This document shows positions 25,459 to 35,015 of a DNA stretch of 64,000 bases, piece by piece. Every line of letters begins with the position of its first letter. Positions within the stretch are counted from its first letter, which is position 1. Origin of the DNA: Leptospira gomenensis. GTDB lineage: Bacteria; Spirochaetota; Leptospiria; Leptospirales; Leptospiraceae. Under the pieces are notes generated by a model. That model did not search any database. It saw nothing but the letters and a program-made list of their open reading frames with translations, and had not been told where the DNA came from. The stretch covers positions 109,501-173,500 of the forward strand of contig NZ_RQFA01000028.1 in assembly GCF_004770155.1 (NCBI RefSeq), in the 5' to 3' direction. Both the position numbers and the translations under genes were made by a program.

Positions 25459-26055
25459 GTGAGAAACGGATCCGTTCTTATGTTCCTTTTTATTTATATC
25501 TCTTGTTCTTCGGGAGATAAAAAACTTTCCCCGGACGAACCGGCGAATACCGCGAGTCGTTCCGCAGCTATGGAAGAGCAGACCGCATCGGACCGATCCA
25601 CGATCGCAGATCCGGGAAACGCTCCCGGCAAGGGTTGTATCCAGGGTGACTGCGTGAACGGAAGAGGAACTTATGTCTATGACAACGACGACGAATACTC
25701 GGGCTCTTTTCAGAACGATATGCGCAACGGTTCGGGAAGGATGAAATACGCAAACGGAGACAAATTCGAAGGAACGTTTAAGGACGACGTAAAGGAAGGA
25801 AACGGAACGTATATCTTTCGGAACGGATCCATCCTGGAGGGTAACTTTCAAAACGGAACGATGATCGGCATGGGAAAGGTACGTTTTCCGGACACATCCG
25901 TTTACGAAGGAGAATTTCAGGACGAAAAGAATTCCGCTTCGGGAACGTTGAGTTCCTCGTTTGACGGTTCTAAAAAACAATGTAGGGTGGAAAATAAGAT
26001 CGTACTCTGCGGAGGAACCCTCGGCGAAACCGGGAACATAGATCCACTGCACTGA
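25459..26055 (+). CDS. MORN-repeat lipoprotein
   Basis: 198 residues from the GTG at 25459; signal core [10 protein letters not shown] is followed by the lipobox Cys (ISC). ATG at 25480 or 25408 are other possible starts. Residues ~60-165 hold four MORN repeats ([68 protein letters not shown]). MORN repeats bind lipids or proteins in other systems; here the protein should sit on a membrane facing the periplasm or outside. It is convergent with the lipoprotein at 26074. Confidence 0.78.
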   Translation: MRNGSVLMFLFIYISCSSGDKKLSPDEPANTASRSAAMEEQTASDRSTIADPGNAPGKGCIQGDCVNGRGTYVYDNDDEYSGSFQNDMRNGSGRMKYANGDKFEGTFKDDVKEGNGTYIFRNGSILEGNFQNGTMIGMGKVRFPDTSVYEGEFQDEKNSASGTLSSSFDGSKKQCRVENKIVLCGGTLGETGNIDPLH

Positions 26056-26073
26056 ATTTCAGAAAAGGCCGGC

Positions 26074-26679
26074 TTACTCCAAAACGTCCCCGGCCGCATT
26101 CTCTCCGCTCAATCCCTTTTGGTAAATTCGAATCCTTTCCTCATCCATACCGATCAAAGTATGTTTGATCCTGAGGTCGCGGCTCAACGCCTCCCCTCCG
26201 GTTCTGAGCTCGACGACACGGTACCAGATCTCGCGCGCCGGCACGTAAAACGCGTGGTTGATACACAGGCATTTGAATTTGAAACCAAGGGAACCTTCCG
26301 CCGGTTCCATGGAATGCGGAGCCGCAAAAAAATAAAAATCCCTGTCGCTATCGTTTTTCACGACGAGCACGAACTTTTTTTTGGCTCCGGGTTTGAGGAA
26401 AAGATCGTTACCTTCGATTCGAATCGAAACGGGAGCGTCTTCGATGTTTTTGACGCTACCTGTCGCCCAAAGATCGACCGGTCTTTGGATGGCACCTTCG
26501 TACAATTCCATTTCGAAGGGAAACTTCTTTTTTTCCCACAGGATTCCTACTCGGATCGAACGATCCGGATCGAAATCCACAGGTTCCAAACTCTCCTCCG
26601 AAGCGGATCCTTTTTTTCCGCAAGAGACGAGAAAAAAGTATATTAGAAAAAATAAAATTATTTTTTTAGAATGTATCAT
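26074..26679 (-). CDS. lipoprotein with Cox11/CtaG-like CxC segment
   Basis: 201 residues; lipobox FLVSC at residues ~16-20. The segment [20 protein letters not shown] resembles the copper-binding CFCF region of Cox11/CtaG cytochrome oxidase assembly proteins, with a nearby Pro-x-x-Glu like the family PGE. A beta-sandwich before it (~60-125) would fit the same fold, but overall similarity is weak, so copper binding is only a hypothesis. Its ATG overlaps the stop of the upstream glycan-binding lipoprotein gene (ATGA), so the two are translationally coupled. Confidence 0.7.
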   Translation of the reverse strand: MIHSKKIILFFLIYFFLVSCGKKGSASEESLEPVDFDPDRSIRVGILWEKKKFPFEMELYEGAIQRPVDLWATGSVKNIEDAPVSIRIEGNDLFLKPGAKKKFVLVVKNDSDRDFYFFAAPHSMEPAEGSLGFKFKCLCINHAFYVPAREIWYRVVELRTGGEALSRDLRIKHTLIGMDEERIRIYQKGLSGENAAGDVLE

Positions 26680-28163
26680 TCTAAAGCCATTTCTAAAACG
26701 CGGAAATCCAATTTCCGATTCGGACTCGTGTTTTGTACGTAGACGTTCCCGTTCAGTTTTTTTATGGTCACGAAGTCCTGGAAGATGATCTCCTTTTTAT
26801 CCGGATCGGATTCTCCCATGTTACAATCCCTTCCACAACCGTTACAATCCATGTCCATGTCCGAGTATTTCGTTTCGAAGGAGGAGGAATATTTCCTCAT
26901 ATAACCGAAGACTCTCAGTTTCAGTTCCTGCGGAGTGGATTCCTTTACTTCGTAGTTGCCGATCGCGTAGAATTTGCTCGTCTTGTTGATCACACCTTCC
27001 TCAGAAGAGGCCGTGTCTTTCGTGTCCCCTTCCATAAAAAAGGAACCGTCGGAACGAATCCGAAGCGACCAATTCGATTCCACACGATACGAATCGTCCC
27101 GTGTCTCGGAAGGAGGGGCCGCTTCCGCGGAGGAGAGCGTTTCCGTACTTTGGATTTCTACGGGAAGAGAGGAAATTTCCGAGCCGCGGAGTCCGTGATT
27201 CAAAACGGAATTCAGATCGGAAGCCGTAAATTGAAGGTGATTGGCGCGTGCGATACTCTGGGAGCGGACGATCGGATTGATCAATACCCAATTCTTATCC
27301 TGTCCGAAACGGATTTCGCTTAACACCAAACCCTTATACATCTTTCCCGCGTAGATATCATCCACCGTCAGACGAAGAGAAACTCCCTCGAACGTTTTTT
27401 CGAGTTCTATTTCCTGAGGACCGAGTATGTCCTTAACTTGAATCGTTTGTTTATAACCGTTATCTCCGGTTAAAGTCGCCGTTTTGAGTCTTCCGTTAGA
27501 ATAGCAGTGTTGATCGGATCTTTGATAGCCGTTCCAGATTTTGAGTTTGGTGATTTTTTGCGGTTGGGAAAAACGGAAATCCAACGTAACACCTTTGCCT
27601 TTTTTATCGGAGGCCCAAGCGTATTCGTAACGGGAATCGAAAAGATTCATAACGTCGTAGGACAAAACCGGGCTGGCCGTTTCGGAAGCCTTAGCGGAAC
27701 CTTCCACGATCTTAGGTAATTTCAGGGAGAATTGTTTGTCCCCTTCGTCGTAGAAACGCACGTCTCCGATACAAAGATCTTTGTTCTTACGGAAGTTGAT
27801 CGTAACCGAACGCGCAAAAACCGCCTGCTCGAAAGCGACCGTCGCCTTTTTTCCGTTCAACGTAGCGGAAGCTCCGATCTCGTCGAAATTGACGTAAGCC
27901 GTAACCGCGTCGTTGAATTCTCCTTTGCAGGAATCCACTTCCACCCGTTTCAGCTGAAATCCCTCGTCCGGATAAAAATGCATCTTTACGAATTCGGCCC
28001 CTTCTTCCGGTTTCCAATTTCCTCCGCCTAACGCGGCGAATGCGAGCTTATCGCTTAGGGAAGTGGAGGTAGCCATCGAAACGCTGAGTTCCTTTTTACA
28101 AGAGGAGAGCAGAACGCTTACGAACAAAACTATGAAAATCTGTCGGAGATACGATCGGGTCAT
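26676..28163 (-). CDS. lipoprotein with NADase-type glycan-binding domain
   Basis: 495 residues from the ATG at 28163 (frame open to 28193). Lipobox LLSSC near residue 22. A discoidin-like fold at ~175-310 ([30 protein letters not shown]) matches the NADase-type glycan-binding domains frequent in leptospiral lipoproteins, and an earlier related sandwich may lie at ~40-150. The C-terminal ~150 residues contain a Cys cluster ([11 protein letters not shown]) that could bind metal or form disulfides. No NADase catalytic domain is present. It overlaps the following lipoprotein gene by four bases. Confidence 0.78.
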   Translation of the reverse strand: MTRSYLRQIFIVLFVSVLLSSCKKELSVSMATSTSLSDKLAFAALGGGNWKPEEGAEFVKMHFYPDEGFQLKRVEVDSCKGEFNDAVTAYVNFDEIGASATLNGKKATVAFEQAVFARSVTINFRKNKDLCIGDVRFYDEGDKQFSLKLPKIVEGSAKASETASPVLSYDVMNLFDSRYEYAWASDKKGKGVTLDFRFSQPQKITKLKIWNGYQRSDQHCYSNGRLKTATLTGDNGYKQTIQVKDILGPQEIELEKTFEGVSLRLTVDDIYAGKMYKGLVLSEIRFGQDKNWVLINPIVRSQSIARANHLQFTASDLNSVLNHGLRGSEISSLPVEIQSTETLSSAEAAPPSETRDDSYRVESNWSLRIRSDGSFFMEGDTKDTASSEEGVINKTSKFYAIGNYEVKESTPQELKLRVFGYMRKYSSSFETKYSDMDMDCNGCGRDCNMGESDPDKKEIIFQDFVTIKKLNGNVYVQNTSPNRKLDFRVLEMALE

Positions 28164-28521
28164 CAAATGGATTCTCCCAAAAAGAATTTCCACGATGATA
28201 AGAATCCTCGATTCGATGTCAAATGGAAAGAAACCGGCGTTTCGGGGAAGAAAACCGGATTCAAAAAACGATGTGGTCCTTGATTCCGCCGTTTACTTTT
28301 GTTTCGTCACGACCGATTCCGTCGGTTTACTCTCTTTTTTAACCTGCCCGATCGGACTTCTGATTGTATTGTATACGATTCGATTCTGCGCAACGCCGAT
28401 CGAGAATCCGAGAACGTTGGATTGGATGCTTCGTTCCCCGCCTCCCTGAATTTGCTTCCGGCTCAAGGAAACGATCCTTCCAGAAAATCCTTGACCAGGA
28501 GAACGATGGACTTTGTATGGC
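28164..28521. other. intergenic stretch with divergent promoters
   Basis: About 410 bases separate the divergent lipoprotein genes at 28163 and 28576. Open frames here are short and unsupported. The proximal ~50 bases carry the Fur-like dyad, listed separately. Confidence 0.4.
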
Positions 28522-28558
28522 TAGATTGATATTGAGAATTAAACTCATTATCAATCTA
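28522..28558 (+). promoter_or_regulatory. Fur-box-like 37-bp inverted repeat
   Basis: Arms TAGATTGATATTGAG (28522-28536) and CTCATTATCAATCTA (28544-28558) pair at 14 of 15 positions around a 7-base centre. The 19 bases at 28534-28552 match the classical Fur box GATAATGATAATCATTATC at 15 of 19 places. It ends 17 bases before the ATG at 28576, so a bound repressor would block transcription or initiation. The downstream pair includes a di-heme oxidoreductase of a family often found in iron loci. Confidence 0.7.
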
Positions 28559-28575
28559 TTGAGGAACCCCATTCT

Positions 28576-30105
28576 ATGAAGTGTAAATCCCCGTTTTTCC
28601 TTTTTCTACTCTGGTTTTTTGTCGCTTGCGGAGAAAAACCGACCGATCCCTCCTCTCTGGCCGCTTTGGGACTCTCTCCCGCGTCCTCTCACTCGGCCGA
28701 ACCGACGGAACCAAACGAATTTCAAATCGTTTCTCCTCGGGAAGGAGAAATTACGACCGTCTACCGTTTGGAAACTACCGTTTCCACGGAGTCTGCGGGA
28801 AAATTTTCCGTTTTCCGCAATGGAGAAAAAATGGAGGAATGGATCGCGACTCCCTCTTCCACACATACCTCCCGATTTTTTCCCGAAAACGGAGACAATA
28901 CGATTGGGGTCGAACGAACCGGTTCCGACGGCTCGATAACCAAAAAAGAAATACACGTTTACTTCGGAACCAAACTGACCGCGGGAGGAGCCCATTCCGG
29001 TTTTTTAAAAAACGGATCCGTTTATACGACCGGTCGGAACAACTTCGGCCAATTGGGAACCGGACATTCGACAGGCGACGGGATCAACGATACGATCACT
29101 CAACTCGATTCTTTGCCGGAGATATCCAGCATTCATTTTAATCAGAACAGCTCGATGGCCGTCGCCAAAAACGGCAAGGTCTACGCTTGGGGAACCAACG
29201 CCAACGGACAACTCGGAATCGGGAACAACAACACGGACCCGACAACTCCCGCAAATGCCGGTCCAAGACAACCTCCTACCGAAGTTCCCGGAATTACGAA
29301 CGCGGTGATGGGCGCGTACGGTTTCGATCACGCCCTCGTTCTCAAAGCGGACGGAACAGTCGTGTCGTTCGGTCTCAATAACGTCGGTCAATTAGGAAAC
29401 GGAGCCACCGGTTTGGGCGCAAACAGCATTTCCACCTCGCCCGTTGACGTCGTAGGTCTGACGGAGGTAATCCAGATCGTCGCGGGTTCGCAACATTCCG
29501 CCGCATTGACCGCCTCGGGAGAAGTTTACGTATGGGGAAGAAACCAATACGGCAACCTAGGAAACGGAAGCGTGGAAACCGGGACGACGGTTCACTCGAC
29601 CCCGGAGAAGGTCCCCGGTTTAACGGGTGTCATACAGATAGCGAACGGACGCGATCATATCCTTGCTCTCAAAGAAGACGGAACGGTTTTTTCCTGGGGA
29701 TTAAACGCGAGCGGTCAGTTGGGAATCGGAGGAACCGGCTCCCCCGCCCCCACGCCAACTCCAACACAAGTTTTGAATATTACAAATGCCGTATCCGTTT
29801 GGGCCGGCGGAACCCAGAGTTTCGCCGTCATTTCCGACGGAAGCGCCCGAGGTTGGGGAGCCAACGGCGCCACGGCCAATCTGGGAATCGGAAACACCAC
29901 CACTACGAAAGTCTACGAACCCGGAGCGGCGGTGATCGGAATCGACGGACTCGTCCACTTCGGATGCGGAGCCACGCATAACTTCGGGCTTTTACGGGAC
30001 GGATCCGTTTACGGATGGGGTTGGAATTTCAAAGGTTCCCTGGGACGTCCGGACCTACAGAACAGTTGGGGAGCCGCCACTCCCGTACACATAAATATTC
30101 CATAA
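28576..30105 (+). CDS. RCC1-repeat lipoprotein
   Basis: 509 residues; lipobox FVAC at ~15-18. Residues ~30-130 form an Ig-like domain; ~135-505 hold seven RCC1-type repeats ([76 protein letters not shown]), enough for a full seven-bladed propeller. The role is unknown; bacterial RCC1 proteins bind ligands or proteins at the surface. The Fur-like dyad lies just upstream and the di-heme oxidoreductase gene follows by 15 bases, so iron-regulated co-expression is likely. Confidence 0.82.
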   Translation: MKCKSPFFLFLLWFFVACGEKPTDPSSLAALGLSPASSHSAEPTEPNEFQIVSPREGEITTVYRLETTVSTESAGKFSVFRNGEKMEEWIATPSSTHTSRFFPENGDNTIGVERTGSDGSITKKEIHVYFGTKLTAGGAHSGFLKNGSVYTTGRNNFGQLGTGHSTGDGINDTITQLDSLPEISSIHFNQNSSMAVAKNGKVYAWGTNANGQLGIGNNNTDPTTPANAGPRQPPTEVPGITNAVMGAYGFDHALVLKADGTVVSFGLNNVGQLGNGATGLGANSISTSPVDVVGLTEVIQIVAGSQHSAALTASGEVYVWGRNQYGNLGNGSVETGTTVHSTPEKVPGLTGVIQIANGRDHILALKEDGTVFSWGLNASGQLGIGGTGSPAPTPTPTQVLNITNAVSVWAGGTQSFAVISDGSARGWGANGATANLGIGNTTTTKVYEPGAAVIGIDGLVHFGCGATHNFGLLRDGSVYGWGWNFKGSLGRPDLQNSWGAATPVHINIP

Positions 30106-30120
30106 TATTCAGGTAATCGA

Positions 30121-31593
30121 ATGCACTTTATCCGTCTTTTCCTTGCGATAGCGCCATTGATTCTGGTTTTATCCTGCGTCCGAATTCCCGATCTCGAAAT
30201 CGAAACTAGATCCTGTTTCGGAAATTCTGAAAAAACCTGTATTTCGGCCGCCCTTGTCGCAGCGGCAGGTTTGTCATTTACGGAAGAATGGAAATACGAA
30301 GAAGGTGAGGAATACCAAGGCGGTCCGGATATGACCAGCTTTCAATTTGGAACCGCCGCCTTTCGACAATTCGCGCAGAACGCTCCTTTGAGTTCCATTT
30401 CGGAATTTACGGTAGGACAAGCCGTGTTCGAAGTTCCTTGGACTCCTGGATTTTCCGCGTCGCTTCCGGATCGAGACGGACTGGGTCCGTTGTTTCACGC
30501 CAATTCCTGTCTTTCCTGTCACGTAGGAAACGGTAGGGCCTTGGAAGAAGACGGCGAAAACCTAACGGTTAGTCTTGTTCGTCTGAGCGTCGGGGCGGAT
30601 TCGCGTTCTCCCGAACCGAAATACGGCGGTCAGTTTCAGCCTAACGGCGTCGCAGGAGTCGCGAAGGAAGGCGACGCCTTTCTCACGTATCAGGAAATAA
30701 AAGGGAGTTTCGACGACGGATCCGAATTTAGTTTACGTTTTCCTAATTTAAATTTTTCGAATTTAGGATACGGGGCAATGTCTTCGGGAGTTAAAACTTC
30801 CGTTCGTATTCCGCAACAGGTGATCGGGTTGGGACTTTTGGAGGCGATCTCGGAAGCGACCCTATTATCGTTGGCCGACCCGGAGGATTCCGACGGAAAC
30901 GGAATTTCAGGACGACCCAATTACGCGATCAATTCAAACGGAAGCGGTCGGACATTGGGAAGATTCGGCTGGAAGGCCGGCAACTCGGATCTAGTCCGAC
31001 AAAATTCGGCCGCGTTTCTAGGCGATTTGGGAATCACGTCTCCTTTGTTCCCGACGGAAAATTGTTCTGTCGCCCAGACACAATGCCAAAACGCAGCAAA
31101 CGGAGGTTCGCCGGAGGTTCCGCAGGCGAAAATCGATTCGATCACGAATTACATGCGTCTTGTCGCGGTTCCCGCACGGAGAAAGGCGGACAATCCGAGC
31201 GTCCTTCTCGGAAAGAAGATTTTTTTTAGGTCCGGTTGTGTCCACTGTCACGTTCCCAAACTCGTCACCGGTGCGGCAGCCTTTCCGGAACTTTCGGAAA
31301 AGCTAATACGTCCGTATACCGATCTGCTTTTGCACGATATGGGGGAAGGACTTGCCGACAATAGACCGGAGGAAAACGCCGACGGAAGGGAATGGAGAAC
31401 CCCGCCTCTTTGGGGTGTCGGTTTAACGGAAACGGTAAACGGACATACCCGTTATCTTCACGACGGAAGGGCGAGAAATTTGATGGAGGCGATTCTTTGG
31501 CACGGAGGAGAAGCCGAGGAAAGTAAAAACCGAATCCTCAAACTGGACGTCCGTCAACGAACACACCTTATCAACTTCCTACAATCCCTATAA
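30121..31593 (+). CDS. di-heme oxidoreductase (DUF1111) family lipoprotein
   Basis: 490 residues; lipobox LVLSC with Cys19. Two c-type heme motifs are seen, CLSCH at 130-134 and CVHCH at 373-377, and the family end PPLWGVGLTETVNGHTRYLH. Members are related to di-heme peroxidases and often lie beside imelysin and TonB receptor genes in iron loci; the reaction is not settled. A third Cys pair near the N-terminus (SCFGNSEKTC) may form a disulfide. It should act outside the inner membrane. Confidence 0.85.
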   Translation: MHFIRLFLAIAPLILVLSCVRIPDLEIETRSCFGNSEKTCISAALVAAAGLSFTEEWKYEEGEEYQGGPDMTSFQFGTAAFRQFAQNAPLSSISEFTVGQAVFEVPWTPGFSASLPDRDGLGPLFHANSCLSCHVGNGRALEEDGENLTVSLVRLSVGADSRSPEPKYGGQFQPNGVAGVAKEGDAFLTYQEIKGSFDDGSEFSLRFPNLNFSNLGYGAMSSGVKTSVRIPQQVIGLGLLEAISEATLLSLADPEDSDGNGISGRPNYAINSNGSGRTLGRFGWKAGNSDLVRQNSAAFLGDLGITSPLFPTENCSVAQTQCQNAANGGSPEVPQAKIDSITNYMRLVAVPARRKADNPSVLLGKKIFFRSGCVHCHVPKLVTGAAAFPELSEKLIRPYTDLLLHDMGEGLADNRPEENADGREWRTPPLWGVGLTETVNGHTRYLHDGRARNLMEAILWHGGEAEESKNRILKLDVRQRTHLINFLQSL

Positions 31594-31601
31594 ATACGGA
31601 C

Positions 31602-31631
31602 GCCAGCGGAGAAGGAAATTCCGCCGGCTTT
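31602..31631. terminator. hairpin between convergent genes
   Basis: Arms GCCAGCGGA and TCCGCCGGC pair at 8 of 9 positions around a 9-base loop, followed on + by TTT. It lies in the 44 bases between the di-heme oxidoreductase stop and the end of the M20 peptidase gene, and could serve both. Confidence 0.45.
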
Positions 31632-31637
31632 AATCGT

Positions 31638-33077
31638 CTATGGTCCGGCGAACCGATACAAGGTTTCGAAAAGGATCATAGAACCTAATTTAAGATTTTC
31701 TAAACTGATATTCTCGTCTTTTCCGTGGAGGGTTTCCGTATCCTTGGCCTCCAAAATCGCGGGATTGAGTCCGTAACAACGGATTCCGATCCTACGAAAA
31801 CGCGCGTTATCCGTCTTTCCGGCGGACAAAAACGGAGCCGCGACGCTTTTAGGAATTTTAGATACGGAAACGTTCGCGAGAATCTGAAACAACTCGTCGT
31901 CCAAAGGGGAAAGATCGGGGCCGATCTCGTCGAAAATTTCCACTTCGATTCCGAACGGTTTTGCGATCTCCCTGATTTTTTCCGCGTATTCCAAAGTATC
32001 AAAGCCGGGAAGAACACGAACGTCCAGTTTTCCGAACGTTTCCCCCGCGAGCACGTTGTATCCGTCCCCTTCTCCCGTACGGATTCCGGTGATCGCTTTG
32101 GTGTTGGTCGTCATTGCCGAAAGGTGTTTGTTCTTACGCAGAGTTCCGGAAAGTAAAGGTCGAATCAGAGGATTGGAAGCGTTCTTTAAAAAGAAGGAAG
32201 TGGGAAACGGGGCCGCGGAACCGAGTTGATAAAAATAAGTGCTCGTTTCGTCCGTAATCCGTATCGAAGTGTCGAACTCCAAAACCTTTTCATAAAAGCG
32301 GATTAGATTGAGGGCCGAATATTCCGCGATCGGAACGCTTCCGTGACCGCTCGTTCCTTTCGCCTTCAACTTCAACCAAAGATTTCCTTTTTCGGCGTAT
32401 TGTATGTTGAAGATCGTCGCACCGGGAATCCCAACGTCTTTCGTCGCAACTCCTCCTTCGTTTAACATCCATTCGTAATCCTTAAAAAGATCCGAGTGTT
32501 CCCGTATCATATAACGTGCTCCGAACATACTTCCGCTTTCCTCGTCGGCCAAAGCCAAAAACATCACCTTACGATCGAGTTCTATCTTGGAACGTTTCAA
32601 TTCCAAAAAGGCCGTCAACTGCATAACCGCGAGACCTTTCATATCCAAGGCTCCTCTTCCGTAAATTCTAGAATCCACGATCCTTCCTTCAAACGGAGGA
32701 ACGCTCCACTCGGACGCGTCCGCTTCGACAACGTCGATATGATTTCCCAAAATGATTCCCTTACGACCGGAAGGACGGGAAGGTTCCAAAACCGCCACCA
32801 AGTTGGCACGGGTTGGATGTTCTTTGGAAGCGTAGATTTTGGAAGGGATGCCTTCCTTTTGAAGAAGTTTCTGAAGATACAAAACCACTTCGAGTTCGTT
32901 CGAACGAACCGATTTGATTCGGATCAAATCCCGAAGTATTTTGGCCGATTCTTCGTTCCTTCGGTTCCAATCCACGGAAGAAGGGATCGGCTTTAACTCC
33001 ATCATTCTGATCGGAGAGGAAGAAAAACAACCGATCACAACGTAAACGACGATACAACTAAGAAATAATTTTTTCAC
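31638..33077 (-). CDS. M20-family metallopeptidase lipoprotein
   Basis: 479 residues; lipobox VVIGC near residue 17. M20 signatures: GNHIDVVEAD with the metal His and catalytic Asp, then GRGALDMKG with the bridging Asp, and the DEESGSMFGARY segment with the catalytic Glu. The dimerisation domain lies at ~240-360. Similar to PM20D1/carboxypeptidase S enzymes that cleave or form N-acyl amino acids or small peptides. As a lipoprotein it should act in the periplasm, which is unusual for the family. Confidence 0.86.
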   Translation of the reverse strand: MKKLFLSCIVVYVVIGCFSSSPIRMMELKPIPSSVDWNRRNEESAKILRDLIRIKSVRSNELEVVLYLQKLLQKEGIPSKIYASKEHPTRANLVAVLEPSRPSGRKGIILGNHIDVVEADASEWSVPPFEGRIVDSRIYGRGALDMKGLAVMQLTAFLELKRSKIELDRKVMFLALADEESGSMFGARYMIREHSDLFKDYEWMLNEGGVATKDVGIPGATIFNIQYAEKGNLWLKLKAKGTSGHGSVPIAEYSALNLIRFYEKVLEFDTSIRITDETSTYFYQLGSAAPFPTSFFLKNASNPLIRPLLSGTLRKNKHLSAMTTNTKAITGIRTGEGDGYNVLAGETFGKLDVRVLPGFDTLEYAEKIREIAKPFGIEVEIFDEIGPDLSPLDDELFQILANVSVSKIPKSVAAPFLSAGKTDNARFRRIGIRCYGLNPAILEAKDTETLHGKDENISLENLKLGSMILFETLYRFAGP

Positions 33078-33381
33078 CGAACTCTCCTAACGTTCGCCTC
33101 GGGTCCGTTCGATCCGGATCGGCCGAAGAACCCCCCGCAAAGAAACCAGTGATACGACGAGATCCGAGGAAATCGATCCAAAAAATCGAATTCTATCCGT
33201 AACCACTCCCTTACGGAACTATACGAAAAACGAAAAAACACTACGTCCTCAAGTGTTCCGCTTACGGCAAAACTCGTTTCGTAAGATTCACCTTGACAGA
33301 AAGAAATTCTTTCCTAAAACTTCGGATTCCTTCGAAGGGAAAATTCATCCTAAAACGGAAGTTCAACAAAAGAGGTAATTC
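33078..33381. other. 304-base intergenic region between divergent genes
   Basis: Holds the promoters of the M20 gene (minus) and cyclase gene (plus). A TTGACA at 33293-33298 could be a -35 box for the cyclase gene. No RNA gene or repeat was seen. Confidence 0.4.
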
Positions 33382-34008
33382 ATGTCGTTTCGCAGAACCA
33401 TCGGAACCGGAGCATCCGAAGACCGATTGGAAAAATTGATTCAGGAAAGACTCAAACCCGGCGCTGATAAAACCAATATCGATCAGAGGATCTGGGATCT
33501 TTTCGGAGAAGAATGGTGTGTGATGTTCACCGACCTTTCGGGATTTTCCAGAGGTGTGGAAAAGTTCGGCATCATACACTTTTTGCAAACCATCCACGAG
33601 TCGGAGCGTATTCTAATTCCGGTCATAGAAGAGAACGACGGAATCCTCTTAAAATCCGAAGGGGACAGTTTTCTGGTCATCTTTCGAAACGTAAGCAAGG
33701 GAATCGACGCAGCCATCCGAATGCAACGAAGTCTGATTTCCTACAACGCGGATAAATTACCGGAGGAAAAAGTGCTCCTCTGCGTGGGACTCGGTTTCGG
33801 AAAAGTGTTAAAGATAGGAGATTCGGACGTTTACGGTTCGGAAGTAAATACCGCGAGCAAACTCGGAGAGGACACCGCCGAAGCGGGCGAAATTTTAGTG
33901 ACTCAATCCGTTTTTGAAAGAGTGCTCGATCGCAATCTGAAATTCGTCGAAATAAATGATCCTCCTCCGGGAACGCCGAAAAGTTATCGTCTCATCTACG
34001 GAGATTAA
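33382..34008 (+). CDS. class III adenylate/guanylate cyclase domain protein (ASKLGED subtype)
   Basis: 208 residues, a lone cyclase homology domain at ~45-200. First metal Asp in FTDLSGF, second in KSEGD with the purine-contacting Lys, Asp in DVYGSEVN, and the transition-state Asn in the same motif. The Arg that usually follows (N-x-A-x-R) is Lys in NTASKLGED, a known variant subtype whose activity is uncertain. No membrane or sensor domain is attached. AGAGGT precedes the ATG. Confidence 0.82.
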   Translation: MSFRRTIGTGASEDRLEKLIQERLKPGADKTNIDQRIWDLFGEEWCVMFTDLSGFSRGVEKFGIIHFLQTIHESERILIPVIEENDGILLKSEGDSFLVIFRNVSKGIDAAIRMQRSLISYNADKLPEEKVLLCVGLGFGKVLKIGDSDVYGSEVNTASKLGEDTAEAGEILVTQSVFERVLDRNLKFVEINDPPPGTPKSYRLIYGD

Positions 34009-34049
34009 ATTAAATTTTCATAATATACTAATCAAGACCAGTTGCGCTT

Positions 34050-34070
34050 CGTAGGGTGAAATACCCTACG
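34050..34070 (+). terminator. hairpin after the cyclase gene
   Basis: A perfect 8-bp stem (CGTAGGGT / ACCCTACG) with a 5-base loop lies 42 bases past the cyclase stop. No T-run follows, so it may be only an mRNA 3' end structure. Confidence 0.4.
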
Positions 34071-34133
34071 CCGTTTCGCACCGTTCGATTCGATATCCCT
34101 TGACCGAAACCGAAATCCGTTTCTCTTATTCGT

Positions 34134-34442
34134 ATGTCCCCGAAGGTTTTGGTCCGTTTCGTATTGCCGTTGGTCCTTCTCTCGGCGTTACGTTGTAAAA
34201 CCAAACCCGATTCCCAATTACAAACGTTGATACAACACGCGACGGTCCTCGGAGAAACCAAATGCGAATGCGAAACGTTGGAACGCTCTTCGGGTGCCGA
34301 GTCGGAAGAGGTTTCCATTTGTCTTGGCAAACTGGAAGCGGCGGAAAAAACCTATAAGATCAATATCCGTTTGTATCGGGAACTGGCGGGTACGGGAGAA
34401 ACCTTGGTGCGGAATTCCTACGAAAAAAAATGTCCCCGCTAA
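34134..34442 (+). CDS. small lipoprotein, function unknown
   Basis: 102 residues. Hydrophobic signal (VLVRFVLPLVLLSALRC) ends in a Cys with Arg before it, unusual in E. coli terms but tolerated in spirochetes. The mature part holds Cys pairs (KCECETL, ISCLGKLEA-like segment ICLGKLEA) and a helical C-terminus. No family recognised. It lies between the cyclase and another small hypothetical gene on the same strand. Confidence 0.6.
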   Translation: MSPKVLVRFVLPLVLLSALRCKTKPDSQLQTLIQHATVLGETKCECETLERSSGAESEEVSICLGKLEAAEKTYKINIRLYRELAGTGETLVRNSYEKKCPR

Positions 34443-34508
34443 CGGCGAAACGAAATTCCGTTTCGATTTTGTATTGTCTCGTATTTAGAATCCGAACAAA
34501 ACTGATCC

Positions 34509-34871
34509 ATGAATCCGTTTCGAATTTTCGGAAATTCCTCCGAACAGCCGCGTTATAAACAGAATCCTTCCGTTTTTACGAGCGGCCCCTTACCCGATTT
34601 ATCCGGTTCGTACGAAACCCGGGTGCACACCTCCTCGGGAGAACTTCCTGCGACGATCCGAATCGAACAGAACGGGGACGAAATTTTCGTCACTGCGTCG
34701 TTATCGGAAACTTCCGATTCCGGGTCTTTCTCTTCCCCGAAATTATTCGGTAAACTTACCGATCGGAATCGACATCACGTGATCGTAACGTTCGAAAACG
34801 GAACATCGGAACGGTACGTATTTACGGAAGGACGTTTTTCACGGCACGAATTCCTATTCCCTTCCGCCTAA
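34509..34871 (+). CDS. small hypothetical protein
   Basis: 120 residues, polar, with a strand-rich core at ~28-112 (LSGSYETRVHTSSGELPATI, ending YVFTEGRFSRHEFLF), likely a small beta-barrel or sandwich. No signal peptide, no family recognised. The next start is three bases after its stop, which suggests co-transcription with the hydrolase gene. Confidence 0.55.
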   Translation: MNPFRIFGNSSEQPRYKQNPSVFTSGPLPDLSGSYETRVHTSSGELPATIRIEQNGDEIFVTASLSETSDSGSFSSPKLFGKLTDRNRHHVIVTFENGTSERYVFTEGRFSRHEFLFPSA

Positions 34872-35015
34872 ACGATGTTCGGCGGAACCTGGAATCGTAT
34901 CCTAGTTCCGGTTCGTTTCGGAAGTTTTTCCTTCCTATACATTTTTGATTCCTTTCGGGAATCGTTTCGTTTTTTCGTTGATGAACGGAGCGTATCGGCG
35001 AAAATCCGATCTCCT

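Noticed and set aside
28063..28449. 128-codon plus-strand frame across the divergent lipoprotein start
   Set aside because: It overlaps the 5' end of the glycan-binding lipoprotein gene and the control region, with no coding signature.
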